Shown here in pieces: positions 45,301 through 54,841 of a stretch of 64,000 nucleotides of DNA. Origin of the DNA: Pantoea sp. A4 (GTDB lineage Bacteria; Pseudomonadota; Gammaproteobacteria; Enterobacterales; Enterobacteriaceae); contig NZ_ALXE01000009.1 of assembly GCF_000295955.2 (NCBI RefSeq), forward strand, positions 1 through 64,000, in the 5' to 3' direction. The position numbers and the translations under genes are program-made. The notes beneath the pieces are model-generated. The model was not told the origin of the DNA. It saw only the letters and a list, made by a program, of their open reading frames with translations, and made no database searches. The first letter of the stretch is position 1. Every line of letters begins with the position of its first letter.

Positions 45301-46281
45301 TCAGTCCTTACTGCGGTAGCGTGCCAGTTCCCGTGCAAGCGCCTCCTGCGGGTTTTCCAGCACGATGATTTTTTCCGGCTGCAGGTGGGTCCAGGTCTCG
45401 CGAAACGCCTTCTCTACCAGGGTTCCGCCCCCGCCGACCAGCAGCACGTTGTTGACGTCCCGGAAGTCGGCCAGATCGTTCACCACCATGCTGCCGAGAT
45501 TATGTATCTCAGATTCAACGGTTTTCAGGACATAGTCAACGCGTGCCGGGTCGTTCACTACCGATTTGATGAATTCTGCATCATTACGGCGGCGGAGAAC
45601 CAGGCTTGCCACATAGGCGCTCACCTCGCTCCCGGCCGACGCAAGCGCGGACTGGACGCGGGACGTGATAAGGGACACCCCGAGCTTCGGGTTGCCGTGG
45701 ATCGCGCTGACGTCCTCAAACTGGCCGACAATGATCCCCGCGTCCAGCGTTGTGCCGCCGACGTCCACTACCAGCGTCTTCTCCAGGGACCCCACGTTCA
45801 GCTCAGACAGCGACGTGAACGCGGCAGGCAGGGATTCCGGCATGACGTCCACCTCACTCACGGTAAACGCCTTCCCTTTGTTGATTTCCAGCCGGCGCAG
45901 CAGGTTTTTAATCTTGCGCGCTATCTTGACGTCATCGCGCTGCAGATCGGCATCGTAGTACTCGCTCAGCGGCAGCGTCACGGTCAGCCTGACCGGCTGA
46001 GGCTCAAGCCCGGAGGTATGCAGCGCGTGATGCACCGCCAGAAGATTCAGATCGCTGTACTGGTAGTCGACGTTGGTCGTGGTGATCGCGGTGCTGCTCA
46101 CCTTGTCAAAGGCGAAGCGAACGCCGTCAAGGGCATAGTTGTAGACGCGCTCGCTGCCCATTCCCTCAATTTTCCATCCGTTACGGAACGAGTTAGCTGA
46201 GATGGCACTACGGAATTCATCGCCCTCGAACCAGGCAAGCTTGACATTGGTCGAACCGTCGTCGCAGATAACATGAAGCAT
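45301..46281 (-). CDS. stbA: ParM/StbA actin-like partition ATPase
   Basis: 326 residues from ATG 46281 with AAAGGTG upstream. Aligns with R1 ParM: DDGSTNVKLAW (phosphate 1), VVDVGGTTLDAGI (phosphate 2), TLPLSEYYD, and a late VGGGG adenosine loop. Forms dynamic filaments that push plasmid copies apart. First gene of the stbAB operon, next to its repeats. Confidence 0.9.
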   Translation of the reverse strand: MLHVICDDGSTNVKLAWFEGDEFRSAISANSFRNGWKIEGMGSERVYNYALDGVRFAFDKVSSTAITTTNVDYQYSDLNLLAVHHALHTSGLEPQPVRLTVTLPLSEYYDADLQRDDVKIARKIKNLLRRLEINKGKAFTVSEVDVMPESLPAAFTSLSELNVGSLEKTLVVDVGGTTLDAGIIVGQFEDVSAIHGNPKLGVSLITSRVQSALASAGSEVSAYVASLVLRRRNDAEFIKSVVNDPARVDYVLKTVESEIHNLGSMVVNDLADFRDVNNVLLVGGGGTLVEKAFRETWTHLQPEKIIVLENPQEALARELARYRSKD

Positions 46282-46299
46282 GATTGCACCTTTATATAG

Positions 46300-46428
46300 A
46301 CTCATTTTGAGTTTACATTATAACCCAACCAGCAGAGTGAGTGAACATTAAAACTCAAAAAGAGTAACAATATAATCTCACAATGATAATTAAGAAAATA
46401 TGAGCACCTTAATAAACTCAATTTGAGT
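46300..46428. promoter_or_regulatory. Centromere/operator repeats for StbAB
   Basis: Three palindromes of form ACTCA-N3-GAGT: ACTCATTTTGAGT (46300-46312), ACTCAAAAAGAGT (46353-46365), ACTCAATTTGAGT (46416-46428), just upstream of stbA. This is the parC position of R1-like systems, where ParR binds and also represses. Confidence 0.75.
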
Positions 46429-46469
46429 GCATTTAGATTACTGTTGCGGTGTCTGCTGAACCTGTAATA

Positions 46470-46485
46470 CTGTATATAGATACAG
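46470..46485 (+). promoter_or_regulatory. LexA box (SOS)
   Basis: CTGTATATAGATACAG matches the CTGT-N8-ACAG consensus, 20 bases before the umuD start. Places umuDC under SOS control. Confidence 0.9.
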
Positions 46486-46504
46486 TATTGTTAAGGTGAC
46501 TCAC

Positions 46505-46931
46505 ATGCGACTGGATCTGCTGCTTCCCGAAGAATCCCCCCCGGCGAGAACCTGCCCGTTGTTTCTTGAGCGGGTCCCGTGCGGTTTTCCAAGTCCTGCC
46601 CAGGATTACGTCGAGGCCGATCTGGATCTGAACAGCCACTGCGTGGTCCATCCGGCAGCCACGTTCTTTTTCCGGGTCGACAGTCTCAGCGGTGAGCAGC
46701 CCGGCATGAACACCGGCGATATCCTGGTCGTCGACCGCTCTCTCACGCCGGCGCATGACGACACGATAGTGGCCTCCGTGGACGGAGTTTCTGATCAGGA
46801 AGCTGCACCTGCACGGCAGGCTTTCGCTGCGGCCTCTCTACGGTCACGGGGAGACGCTTTATCCGGATCCTGACGCGCTGGATATCTTCGGCGTTGTCAC
46901 CCATTTTGTGCACAGTACACGGAGGCGCTGA
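46505..46931 (+). pseudogene. umuD: UmuD-like gene, frameshifted
   Basis: From ATG 46505 (AAGGTG upstream) reads MRLDLLLPEES, FLERVPCGFPSPAQDYVE, MNTGDILVVDRSLTP and TIVASVDG, then loses one base near 46790. The correct end (EFLIRKLHLHGRLSLRPL ... VVTHFVHSTRRR) is in another frame to TGA 46931. The catalytic-Lys region lies after the shift. The usual Gly-Asp-Ser-Met site reads DSLSGEQ, also odd. Probably no active UmuD'. Confidence 0.8.
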
Positions 46932-48202
46932 TGTTTGGTCTGGCGGACGTTAACGCTTTCTACGCGTCCTGTGAGCAGGTCTTCCGGCCCGATCTGCGCG
47001 GGAAAGCCGTCGCCGTGGTTTCGAATAACGACGGCTGTATTATTGCCCGTAACCGGGCGGCAAAGGCGCTTGGCCTGAAGATGGGGGACCCGTGGTTTAA
47101 GATAAAAGAGCAGCACTTCAGGGAAAAAATATACATATTTTCAAGTAATTATGAGTTATACCACAGCATGAGCCAGAGGGTTATGGCCTGCCTTGAAGCG
47201 CTTTCTCCCCGCGTGGAGCAGTATTCCATTGATGAAATGTTCCTGGATGCGCGTGGCATAGGCACCTGTATGCGCTATGAAGATTTTGGCCGGCAGCTGC
47301 GCGAGCGCGTGCTGAGACTCACCGGCCTGACGATTGGCGTGGGACTTGGATCGTCGAAAACCCTTGCTAAATCAGCCCAGTGGGCCTCCAAAGAGTGGCC
47401 GCAGTTCGGGGGCGTTCTGGCCCTGACGCCGGAAAATCCGGCGCGCACCCGCAAGCTGCTCAGTCTCCAGCCCGCAGAAGAAATCTGGGGCGTCGGTCGC
47501 CGCATTTCTAAAAAACTCAGCCTGCTGGGTATCGATACTGCCCTTGACCTGTCCCGGGCCAACCCGGCTTTTATCCGCAAGAACTTCAGCGTGGTGCTCG
47601 AACGCACCTGTCGCGAGCTGAACGGCGAGTCCTGCATCAGCCTGGAGGACGCGCCGCCGGCAAAGCAGCAAATCGTCTGCAGCCGCAGCTTCGGTAAGCG
47701 GATCACGGAGTATGAGTCGATGCGGCAGGCCGTCTGCCAGTACGCTGAACGCGCAGGCGAGAAGCTGCGACAGGAAAAGCAGTACTGCCGCTATATCAGC
47801 GTGTTCATTAAGACCTCCCCCTTCAACCCTGATGAGGTCTACTACGGGAACGTGGCCAGCGAGAAGCTGGCTTTTCCCACCTGCGACACGCGGGACATCA
47901 TTGCGGCGGCGATGAAGGCTCTGGACACCGTCTGGATAGCCGGGCACCGCTATGCAAAGGCCGGGATCATGCTGAATGATTTTACCCCTTCAGGCGTAAC
48001 CCAGCTGGGGCTGTTTGATGAGCATCAGCCACGGCCCGGCAGTGAGCAGCTGATGAAGGTCATGGACAGCATCAATAACAGCCTGGGCAGCGTGTGGTTC
48101 GCCGGGCGTGGGATCGCACCTGACTGGCAGATGAAGCGGGAAATGCTCTCTCCGGCCTATACAACGCGCTGGAAGGACATACCGGTAGCACGTCTTGGCT
48201 AA
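46931..48202 (+). CDS. umuC: Error-prone DNA polymerase V subunit UmuC
   Basis: 423 residues, ATG overlapping the umuD stop (TGATG). Y-family polymerase: LADVNAFYASCEQVF with catalytic Asp6, SNNDGCIIARNR, YSIDEMFLD with the second catalytic pair, GVGLGSSKTLAK and a C-terminal little-finger domain. Full length. Needs UmuD'2 for activity; as the cis umuD is broken, it may use a chromosomal UmuD or be inactive in practice. Confidence 0.95.
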   Translation: MFGLADVNAFYASCEQVFRPDLRGKAVAVVSNNDGCIIARNRAAKALGLKMGDPWFKIKEQHFREKIYIFSSNYELYHSMSQRVMACLEALSPRVEQYSIDEMFLDARGIGTCMRYEDFGRQLRERVLRLTGLTIGVGLGSSKTLAKSAQWASKEWPQFGGVLALTPENPARTRKLLSLQPAEEIWGVGRRISKKLSLLGIDTALDLSRANPAFIRKNFSVVLERTCRELNGESCISLEDAPPAKQQIVCSRSFGKRITEYESMRQAVCQYAERAGEKLRQEKQYCRYISVFIKTSPFNPDEVYYGNVASEKLAFPTCDTRDIIAAAMKALDTVWIAGHRYAKAGIMLNDFTPSGVTQLGLFDEHQPRPGSEQLMKVMDSINNSLGSVWFAGRGIAPDWQMKREMLSPAYTTRWKDIPVARLG

Positions 48203-48210
48203 GAGACCGG

Positions 48211-48353
48211 GTTAAGCGGTCACTTTCATAAGGTTTCCCGTATCAGGAAGGTGGCCAGGATCATAATGCCGGTCTTCCTGAGCAAAAAAGTCGGTGGTTT
48301 CATAAGTCAGCTAATGGTGCTGCCGAGGGATTTTATGAAAGTGGCCGCTTAAC
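48211..48353. repeat. 143-bp MITE-like element with 21-bp terminal inverted repeats
   Basis: GTTAAGCGGTCACTTTCATAA at the left and its near-perfect complement (48333-48353) at the right, one mismatch. Interior carries TTTCATAAG subrepeats and no ORF. No clear target duplication. It lies 8 bases after the umuC stop, so it may also act as a terminator-like structure. Confidence 0.6.
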
Positions 48354-48950
48354 GTTTATGAAAAACCGCACGGAGTGTTGATTTCATAAATATGATGTTA
48401 TAGGTATGGCTATCAATAATTGAGCCTTTGGATAGATAACTAGATGAAAATTAAAGTTTTATCCCAGAAATTATAGATTCGCAATTATAGATAAATTTGC
48501 AAACGGAGAAATTCAATAATCTCATTTCATTTACTCTTTAAGCACATCTAACAACCCTAGTTCTAATCGATGATATGAAGAACTTTTCAAACTAAACATG
48601 ATGCCGCAAGTCCTATACCAACCCAAATCAGAACCTACTTATGTATTTCACCTACATTCAATAGCATTCATTTTGCCCTTCCCCGCCTTGAGAACATAGT
48701 GAACGTCGGGAGCTGGCAGAAATTTTTTCTGGCAGTGGAGCCGACGTTAAACAACCGAACAACGTGAGGGCGTTAGTGCAGATTATACAAATGAGCGCTC
48801 AAGTACTCGCCTTGTTTAATACTACTCATTTACAGATTATGGCAACTTACTTCACTTGACCTCACCCAGTTACAAGTATAACGATCAGTTCGTAACTCCT
48901 TCATCTTTCGCCTAAGTGCTTCCCATGAAGAAGCGAAATTATAAGTGACA
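48354..48950. other. AT-rich gene-free region
   Basis: Stop-rich in all frames. No repeat, RNA or IS signature seen. Confidence 0.4.
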
Positions 48951-49145
48951 GATAATCAGCCACGACACGGCAGCTAACATTTGATGAAGGTCTTGGACAG
49001 AATCTATAAGAGTGCCCTTTGTAACGTATGGTTTGCAGGGAGAAGGATCGCGCTGATTGGCAGATTAAGCGGGAAATGCTTTCGGCTAGCTATACCACAG
49101 TCATACGCTGGGAGGATATCCCAGTTTCGAGGCGAAGGTGAGAGC
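48951..49145 (+). pseudogene. umuC C-terminal relic
   Basis: Aligns with umuC from about 48030 to its end: CAGCCACG, CTGATGAAGGTC, VWFAGRxIA, the Trp-to-Gly decay and REMLS-like segments, with small indels. A second, older umuC copy of which only the last about 60 codons remain. Confidence 0.75.
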
Positions 49146-49714
49146 CTAAATTCAGCGCCTACTTTATGCTTCCGGAGGTACTGAATAGATGTTTAAGAAC
49201 CGAGAATGGATTTAGTTCTATGAAACATCTAATAGGTATGCACGGGGTGTGGCATTTTAGTAATATCGCAAGTTACTTAGCCTAAGCAGTAACTTAAGGT
49301 TTATAAATTCTAAAATCTGAAACGTTCATGCATGACCTGAGGTGCTTCTATAGGATCAGAATGGTGCCTGTTGATGGTATTTATCCCCTTCCTTTTTATC
49401 AATGGTCTGACTCAACAGAGGTCCACTTCCGGTGATTCAGCCATTTGGCGTGTAAATTTACACATCAGTGATAATTAGTATCGCTTCGAGTCAGGCACAA
49501 AGTAAGTAGGGTTTCCAATATCTTTTAAGGCCAATGGTCCTTTAGCGTAGTTTTTCTTCGAGATCCAAAACTACTTTAGAACCAGCATCCATCGATACCT
49601 TAACTATCCTCTTACTTCTTAAATTCACTCAGCCAGAATTAATTATTGCCTTTTTTCCCGTCAAACCCTATCAGTTGTAACAAGTCAGATGCGGTAACAG
49701 CCCAACCAATTCCG
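49146..49714. other. AT-rich gene-free region before sopC
   Basis: No gene supported. Decayed DNA, possibly part of the same duplication as the umuC relic. Confidence 0.4.
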
Positions 49715-49946
49715 CTGGGACCGTGGTCCCAGTCGCTTCTTGATAGATAGTACTTCCATGATAAATTCGCCACTCAGGTTTGATCAGACTGAGCTGTGGG
49801 CGGGTTTAGGTTTCAATGATAAGACTTAGTTGGGACCATGGTCCCACTTAGGTTCAGTACTGTAAATGAAGTGATTGAGCTTAAAGAGAAAGGCGTTTGA
49901 ATTCATTGGGACCAAGGAAAAGAAAAGACTGGGACCGCGGTCCCAG
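49715..49946. promoter_or_regulatory. sopC: sopC-like centromere
   Basis: Palindromes CTGGGACCGTGGTCCCAG (49715-49732), TGGGACCATGGTCCCA (49831-49846) and CTGGGACCGCGGTCCCAG (49929-49946), plus half-site TGGGACCAAGG (49907-49917). These match the F SopB target CTGGGACCATGGTCCCAG. Lies right after sopB as in F, but has irregular spacing instead of 43-bp tandem units. Confidence 0.9.
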
Positions 49947-49955
49947 TAGCAAAAA

Positions 49956-50912
49956 TCAGAGTTCGGATTTGGAAAGCAGTTCCTCAAGTTGTTCAATCAG
50001 AGACTGAGGAACTTTATTTCTATCTAAACTGAACAAAACTTTGTTTCCTTTATATTGGGCTGTCGCACCTGGTCGAAAATCTTTTTTTACTGTCGGCTCC
50101 CGAGGGGGCTCATCCTGTTTAATTAACGCAGCATTTAGCTCTTGAATGATGTCATCTGATTCGTATACCAAGCCGTTCTTACGGCTGGTTTTCAGGGTAT
50201 TTGCTTTTTCAACCAGTAGGGATGCTTTGCCCTCAAAAGCTTTAAACAACTGTTCACCCGATCTGGCCGACAGCTCGCCAGGATGGGAGAAAAGGGATAT
50301 CACGTCGTAGGGCAGCTTAGCGGTATTCATGCAGCGGGTGATAACTTTGCGTGAGATACCTTCGGCTTCAGCCAGTGCAGAGATATTGTTAGAAAACTCA
50401 TTTTCTAGTCTGAGTGCGTAGCGTCTTCCACGCTCATAAGCACTGGTTGGCCGGTAATCATTCCCGAGCTTACATAATGCATTCATCTGCTCGTCATCAA
50501 GATCACCAACAAGAACACGGTAATCCGATGAAGTTAGGATAGCCGTCATGCGCCGGCGGCTGCCATCGGCAACCTCAATAACGTCTGAGAGCTGACGTCC
50601 AAAAGCAGGGTTCTGCTGGCCACTCAGAAGGAAGGAGGGGATCAGGTCATCAAGAGCTTCTTCCGTCAACAGCTCCTGGACACGTTCGTTGCCCGACCAA
50701 ACGCGAGTGCTCTTTTCCACTTGTACAGCAGGCACAGTTTCCAGAGTGAACTTAACGTTACGTCCACACACTGGCAGAACAATCGTATTCCCCTTAGCCA
50801 TGGCACCAACACGTGCGATCAGAGAATCAACCATCGGTGCAGCCGGTGCAGCAGCCGGAGCACTGGTAGAAGAGGGCGAAGATTTTTGAATAACCGGTGC
50901 GCGTTTCATCAT
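49956..50912 (-). CDS. sopB: SopB partition protein (ParB family)
   Basis: 318 residues aligning with F SopB: MMKRAPVI start, [66 protein letters not shown] and [15 protein letters not shown] (HTH), [13 protein letters not shown]. The last 80 residues diverge most. Binds sopC and stimulates SopA. Start overlaps the sopA stop. Confidence 0.95.
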   Translation of the reverse strand: MMKRAPVIQKSSPSSTSAPAAAPAAPMVDSLIARVGAMAKGNTIVLPVCGRNVKFTLETVPAVQVEKSTRVWSGNERVQELLTEEALDDLIPSFLLSGQQNPAFGRQLSDVIEVADGSRRRMTAILTSSDYRVLVGDLDDEQMNALCKLGNDYRPTSAYERGRRYALRLENEFSNNISALAEAEGISRKVITRCMNTAKLPYDVISLFSHPGELSARSGEQLFKAFEGKASLLVEKANTLKTSRKNGLVYESDDIIQELNAALIKQDEPPREPTVKKDFRPGATAQYKGNKVLFSLDRNKVPQSLIEQLEELLSKSEL

Positions 50913-52066
50913 CGGATCTCCCAGCGCGGCTTGATTAGCCGATCAAAGATTTCGTTACAGACAGATTCCCAGATAGCCAGTGCATTACGCCATGCGCCAG
51001 TGGAAGAGCGCTGGTCAATCGCCTGTTCAAATACAGTGCGCATTCTTATCTGGCCTTTACCCACTTCATCAGTTTCGCGGACGACATTTTTAAGCACCAT
51101 GCCACCCCAAGCATCACGAATCTGTTCTTCCATCCACGGGGACTGCGAGCCGTTGTTGTTGCTGTATTTGGTCAGCAGGATTCTGACATCTGGTTCAAAT
51201 CCTTGCAGATCGACGTTCTTCAGAAGGTCACGCAGCATGTCAAAAAACTGCAGTGCAGAGGTGTAATCAAACAATTCTGCAGGTGTTGGTACAATCAGCA
51301 CGTCAGCAGCACACACAACATTGATGGTACCGATACCCAGGTTTGGTGCGCTATCGATGACTATAACATCGTAGTCTTGTGCTACAGATTCGATAGCAAG
51401 TCTGAGCATCATATGAGGTTCAGTAGGTAACTTGCCCTCGTCATATCGCCCCATGAGTTCGGTTTCGATACGGTGTAGAGCCAAGCAAGATGGGATGATA
51501 TCGAGGCCAGGCCAGCAAGTGGACTTGATAGCATAGAATGCATCGTCACGTTCGCCGAGGTAGAAGGGTAGTAATGTATCGTCGGCATGAATATGAAGAT
51601 CGGGCACCCATCCGTGATACATGGAGGCGGTTCCCTGTGGGTCGTTGCCCTCGACTAACAGTACACGAAGACCTTTCAAGGCAAGATCCTGTGCCAAATG
51701 AACTGAAACAGAAGTCTTGTACACACCGCCTTTGTGCGCGGCGACGCCAATCACGGGAGGGAGACTTTCATCGGGCCTGCGCAGGCGAGTCCCAAAAACA
51801 TCCCTCATGTGATTGATCTGTTCAATGGTATAGCCGACACGCTGTTCGACTCGTCCACGCATCTCAAGATCAGGGTAGGGTAGCCGTCCGGCTTTTTCAG
51901 CATCACGTATAGCCTGAGGCGAGACACCGATAAGATCAGCGGCTTCGCCTACGCGCCACCGGCGAGTAATCTTACGTGCTTCAGGACTATCATCATTAAA
52001 TTGCGCCACAGCAATCGCACGGGTCATTTCATGTCCAGCGGCTATGCACTGATCGAGCGTATTCAT
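50909..52066 (-). CDS. sopA: SopA partition ATPase (ParA family)
   Basis: 385 residues from ATG 52066; earlier in-frame starts at 52081 (ATG) and 52093 (TTG) would add 5-9 residues. Very close to F SopA: N-terminal HTH ([21 protein letters not shown]), Walker [18 protein letters not shown] and LIKPRWEIR end. Moves plasmids along the nucleoid with SopB-sopC and represses its own operon. Confidence 0.95.
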   Translation of the reverse strand: MNTLDQCIAAGHEMTRAIAVAQFNDDSPEARKITRRWRVGEAADLIGVSPQAIRDAEKAGRLPYPDLEMRGRVEQRVGYTIEQINHMRDVFGTRLRRPDESLPPVIGVAAHKGGVYKTSVSVHLAQDLALKGLRVLLVEGNDPQGTASMYHGWVPDLHIHADDTLLPFYLGERDDAFYAIKSTCWPGLDIIPSCLALHRIETELMGRYDEGKLPTEPHMMLRLAIESVAQDYDVIVIDSAPNLGIGTINVVCAADVLIVPTPAELFDYTSALQFFDMLRDLLKNVDLQGFEPDVRILLTKYSNNNGSQSPWMEEQIRDAWGGMVLKNVVRETDEVGKGQIRMRTVFEQAIDQRSSTGAWRNALAIWESVCNEIFDRLIKPRWEIR

Positions 52067-52093
52067 CAATCCCACGGGCATTTCCTTTATCAA

Positions 52094-52215
52094 CTTTGCA
52101 TGCGAAGATTAAATCTTGATATTTTATGCAAAGCAACACCAAACTTGCAAATAGAATCCTTTCTTGCAAAGTTTTAAAAAATGTTGAAAAAAAAGCCGTC
52201 GATAAAGTGCTTTGC
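52094..52215 (-). promoter_or_regulatory. sopAB promoter with CTTTGC-type operator repeats
   Basis: CTTTGC or its complement occurs at 52094, 52128, 52166 and 52210, with a variant GCAAAT at 52147, upstream of sopA. F SopA represses its promoter by binding repeated CTTTGC motifs in the same place. Confidence 0.7.
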
Positions 52216-52528
52216 GTATCTGACAACACTGTGTGATATCTGAAGAAGGCAGCAGGGGAAATCTTCAAAGAATTCACGTAGCAACGTTGATGTGAAGAAG
52301 ATCCTGGGATTTCTCCGCACTGCTAGCTGAAGGCAAAACCACCACGAACAGAGAAACTTACGGTGTACAGCGATCGTAACGCATACGTACTTATCAAATA
52401 GGATCCGTACATCTGAACTGCCATATGAGTTTAGCTATTGGCCTACAGGCGTACGGATAAAATCGATGTTTCGATTAGGGCAATGGTCACCCACCTTCAT
52501 GATCCGTTCAGTCAGTTTGGTACTGATA
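52216..52528. other. Intergenic region between sop and abiE
   Basis: No gene seen. AT-rich, likely holding part of the sop promoter. Confidence 0.4.
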
Positions 52529-53491
52529 TCAGCTGTCTAGTCGTAGGAGAACACCATGCACATCCCTTAGTAGCCCTGTAACCTCAGCAGTATCCGGCAG
52601 AGATTTATCGTATACCAGTTCAGCAAAACCATTTCGGAAGGTTCCTTCAATCCTTCGCCAGGTTTCTTCAGGCGCATTAAATAGCCTGCAATTCGCCAAC
52701 GGGCAATCAAGCCACGTTGCTGCTTGTTGAAAGAGGTCACGATCACTGGCTCGCACAATATTTAATAGATCATGCAGTTCATCAGAGGTAAAAAATACAT
52801 GGTATTCAGGCTGACGTCTAATCATAACAAGATCATAGATATGACGGATTTTAGCCGACAGCGTACTGATATCTTCATCGTGTGACGCCCTTACCAGCCC
52901 CAGAATTTTTTCCGCAATGGTTCTTCTGATATCCAGTACATTGACGTTGAAAGTGGTTAAACCATAGATCATTAACAAGTCTTGCCTGGTAGTAGTCAGG
53001 ATAAAATCCGCGATAAGCGTATTCACAGGCATCAACGTAAAAGGCTCGGGTGTAGTAAAGCTGTTAATTTCCAGAAGGATTTCAGCTGATGCATGGCCAA
53101 AATCCCCAGATAACTCATGAGGATACTGGTAGTAATGCTTTCTGAATTTACTGCCTGCGCTGCTCTGCGGGTTGTTGGTTTTCTCCAACCCCTGCGTTAT
53201 GGCTTTTTCTGCTGCTCTGATACGGTTACGCACCTGATTTGCAGAGAGTGAGCCGTCATAATGGAAGGCTAGATCAACATCTTCAGAAAAACGGTGAATG
53301 ATGCGAAATGCCTTTGAGAGCGCAGTGCCGCCTTTGAAGACAAAATTCTCCCGGTATTCAGACTGGCTCAACTTTAATAAAACTCGGGTTACCCAGTAGT
53401 CCTTCTCAACATAAATTTCCGGTATGTTAAAAGCGTTGGCTGTGACACTGATCAGTTCACGAAACAGTTCTGGATTTTCATGCAGATTCAT
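52529..53491 (-). CDS. AbiEii-type nucleotidyltransferase toxin
   Basis: 320 residues. Nucleotidyltransferase core: YVEKDYWVTRVLL, FKGGTALSKAF (GG-T motif) and FSEDVDLAF (DxD metal site), then the family's late helical region. AbiEii toxins modify tRNA or use GTP and stop growth. Start overlaps the antitoxin stop (ATGA), so coupled. Located between sopA and repA, a usual place for a plasmid addiction module. Confidence 0.9.
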   Translation of the reverse strand: MNLHENPELFRELISVTANAFNIPEIYVEKDYWVTRVLLKLSQSEYRENFVFKGGTALSKAFRIIHRFSEDVDLAFHYDGSLSANQVRNRIRAAEKAITQGLEKTNNPQSSAGSKFRKHYYQYPHELSGDFGHASAEILLEINSFTTPEPFTLMPVNTLIADFILTTTRQDLLMIYGLTTFNVNVLDIRRTIAEKILGLVRASHDEDISTLSAKIRHIYDLVMIRRQPEYHVFFTSDELHDLLNIVRASDRDLFQQAATWLDCPLANCRLFNAPEETWRRIEGTFRNGFAELVYDKSLPDTAEVTGLLRDVHGVLLRLDS

Positions 53492-54207
53492 TCAATATTC
53501 CATGCCTTGGCCTCTGGCCAAAGCCCTTTCAGGCCGATCTTGTAGCGAGTAGTTGGATTGAGCTCATTTTTCAGTCCATCAACATCGCAGATGTTCTTGC
53601 TGCCTAACAGAAGTCCGAGCAAAGCTTTCACCGAGGGTGGATACCCACGTGCAAGTTCGACCAGCAACGAACAGGTGAATGGAGCCATCTCTTTAATACG
53701 GTCAGCTAGTATGTTGAGTACGAATGCAGGTTCTGCATCCGGGATATTCCTGATATCTGCCAGTGCATCCAGAATCTCAAGACAGGCACGATTTTCGTTA
53801 GTCACTTCATACCGCGCTTTAATCAGGCGTACCTCTACAGTTCCATGATTTTTCAGCTGTGCGGACATGTCCGAAGCAATCGTGATAGTACGTGCTACCT
53901 GCGTTGTCAGGCCCAGGCGGTTGTAGAGGCTGGTTCCGGTGATGTAACCAACACGTTTGCCTTGTCTGAACAGGTAAGTTTTGATTTTCTCACTATCACT
54001 GAGGGGCACTTCACCAAACAGACCCAGTTTAGGCCGGTAGAAAAGGCCTTTAGAAAAGCGACGCAGTGACCCATCCAGTACCAACCTGCTAACAGTTTTG
54101 ATGGTTGTGGAGGGATTTTCCTGGAAGACGGGAAGATCGTTATAAGAAAATATCTGACCGGGCTCAAAACGGCTTACTTCAAGATCAACGAGTGGTTTAA
54201 TACGCAT
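53488..54207 (-). CDS. AbiEi-type antitoxin
   Basis: 239 residues from ATG 54207, chosen for CCAGGAGGCG upstream; longer starts have none. N-terminal winged-helix (SYNDLPVF ... STTIKTVSRLVLDGSLRRFSKGLFYRP) and a C-terminal helical domain. Usually represses its own promoter and silences AbiEii. Forms a type IV-like pair with the downstream gene. Confidence 0.85.
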   Translation of the reverse strand: MRIKPLVDLEVSRFEPGQIFSYNDLPVFQENPSTTIKTVSRLVLDGSLRRFSKGLFYRPKLGLFGEVPLSDSEKIKTYLFRQGKRVGYITGTSLYNRLGLTTQVARTITIASDMSAQLKNHGTVEVRLIKARYEVTNENRACLEILDALADIRNIPDAEPAFVLNILADRIKEMAPFTCSLLVELARGYPPSVKALLGLLLGSKNICDVDGLKNELNPTTRYKIGLKGLWPEAKAWNIE

Positions 54208-54465
54208 AGACGCCTCCTGGATGTTTATCATACTGTATTCAACAGTCATCAAAAAGTTTTTCAGGTGAAAAACATGACAAATTACTAAAGTGTTCGTTTA
54301 TTGAGACGGTTTTGGCCAGAATGACAACGCACTTTTGTACAGCGACAATCTGAGTACGGCTAAAGCTTTGCAGGCCACTAAGATCTGTAAGGATTGCGAA
54401 TATCATTAGTCTTTTGCCTAAATCCTGTTGCCATCAGTGTGTGTAAAGACATTTTCTTAGTGAAG
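54208..54465. other. abiE-rep intergenic region
   Basis: Holds the antitoxin promoter. No gene seen. Confidence 0.4.
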
Positions 54466-54688
54466 TTATCCACTTATCCCCAGCTACGATCCAGATAATA
54501 ATGATCCTAATGAGATCCCATATAGATCCCAAAGAGATCCCCGATCTCTGCAGCCCGCGCCAACTCTGGCTTCAACTGGGGTTTCGATAAGCTATAGACA
54601 GTAAAATATAAGCTATGATGAGCAGAACATAAGCTGAAGATTGTTAAATATATGCTGTAGTCAGTCTGCAACATAAGCTATAGTGAGT
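54466..54688. other. oriV: Replication origin, upstream iterons and DnaA box
   Basis: TTATCCACT (54466-54474) is a near-consensus DnaA box. A run of GATCCC-type Dam sites lies at 54510-54550. Five copies of an ATAAGCTATAG-type iteron occupy about 54587-54688, as upstream of RepFIB repA. Confidence 0.8.
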
Positions 54689-54841
54689 TTCTGTCTGATT
54701 TATGACTACCCGGAGTGGATAACTTTTTCCCTATGGCTCAGCAGGTTAATACCCTTTGTTCACAGTAATGCCATCAAGATCCACAGCCGAGGCAGGCGAG
54801 ATCCTGCAGCGATCAGCATATTTTTACAACAGGAACAGACC

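Noticed and set aside
45385..46200. 271-residue plus-strand ORF
   Set aside because: Antisense of stbA (ParM); the actin-like protein on the other strand explains the open frame.
54683..54841. GTG 54683 as the repA start
   Set aside because: It lies inside an iteron and adds 53 residues absent from RepFIB RepA proteins.
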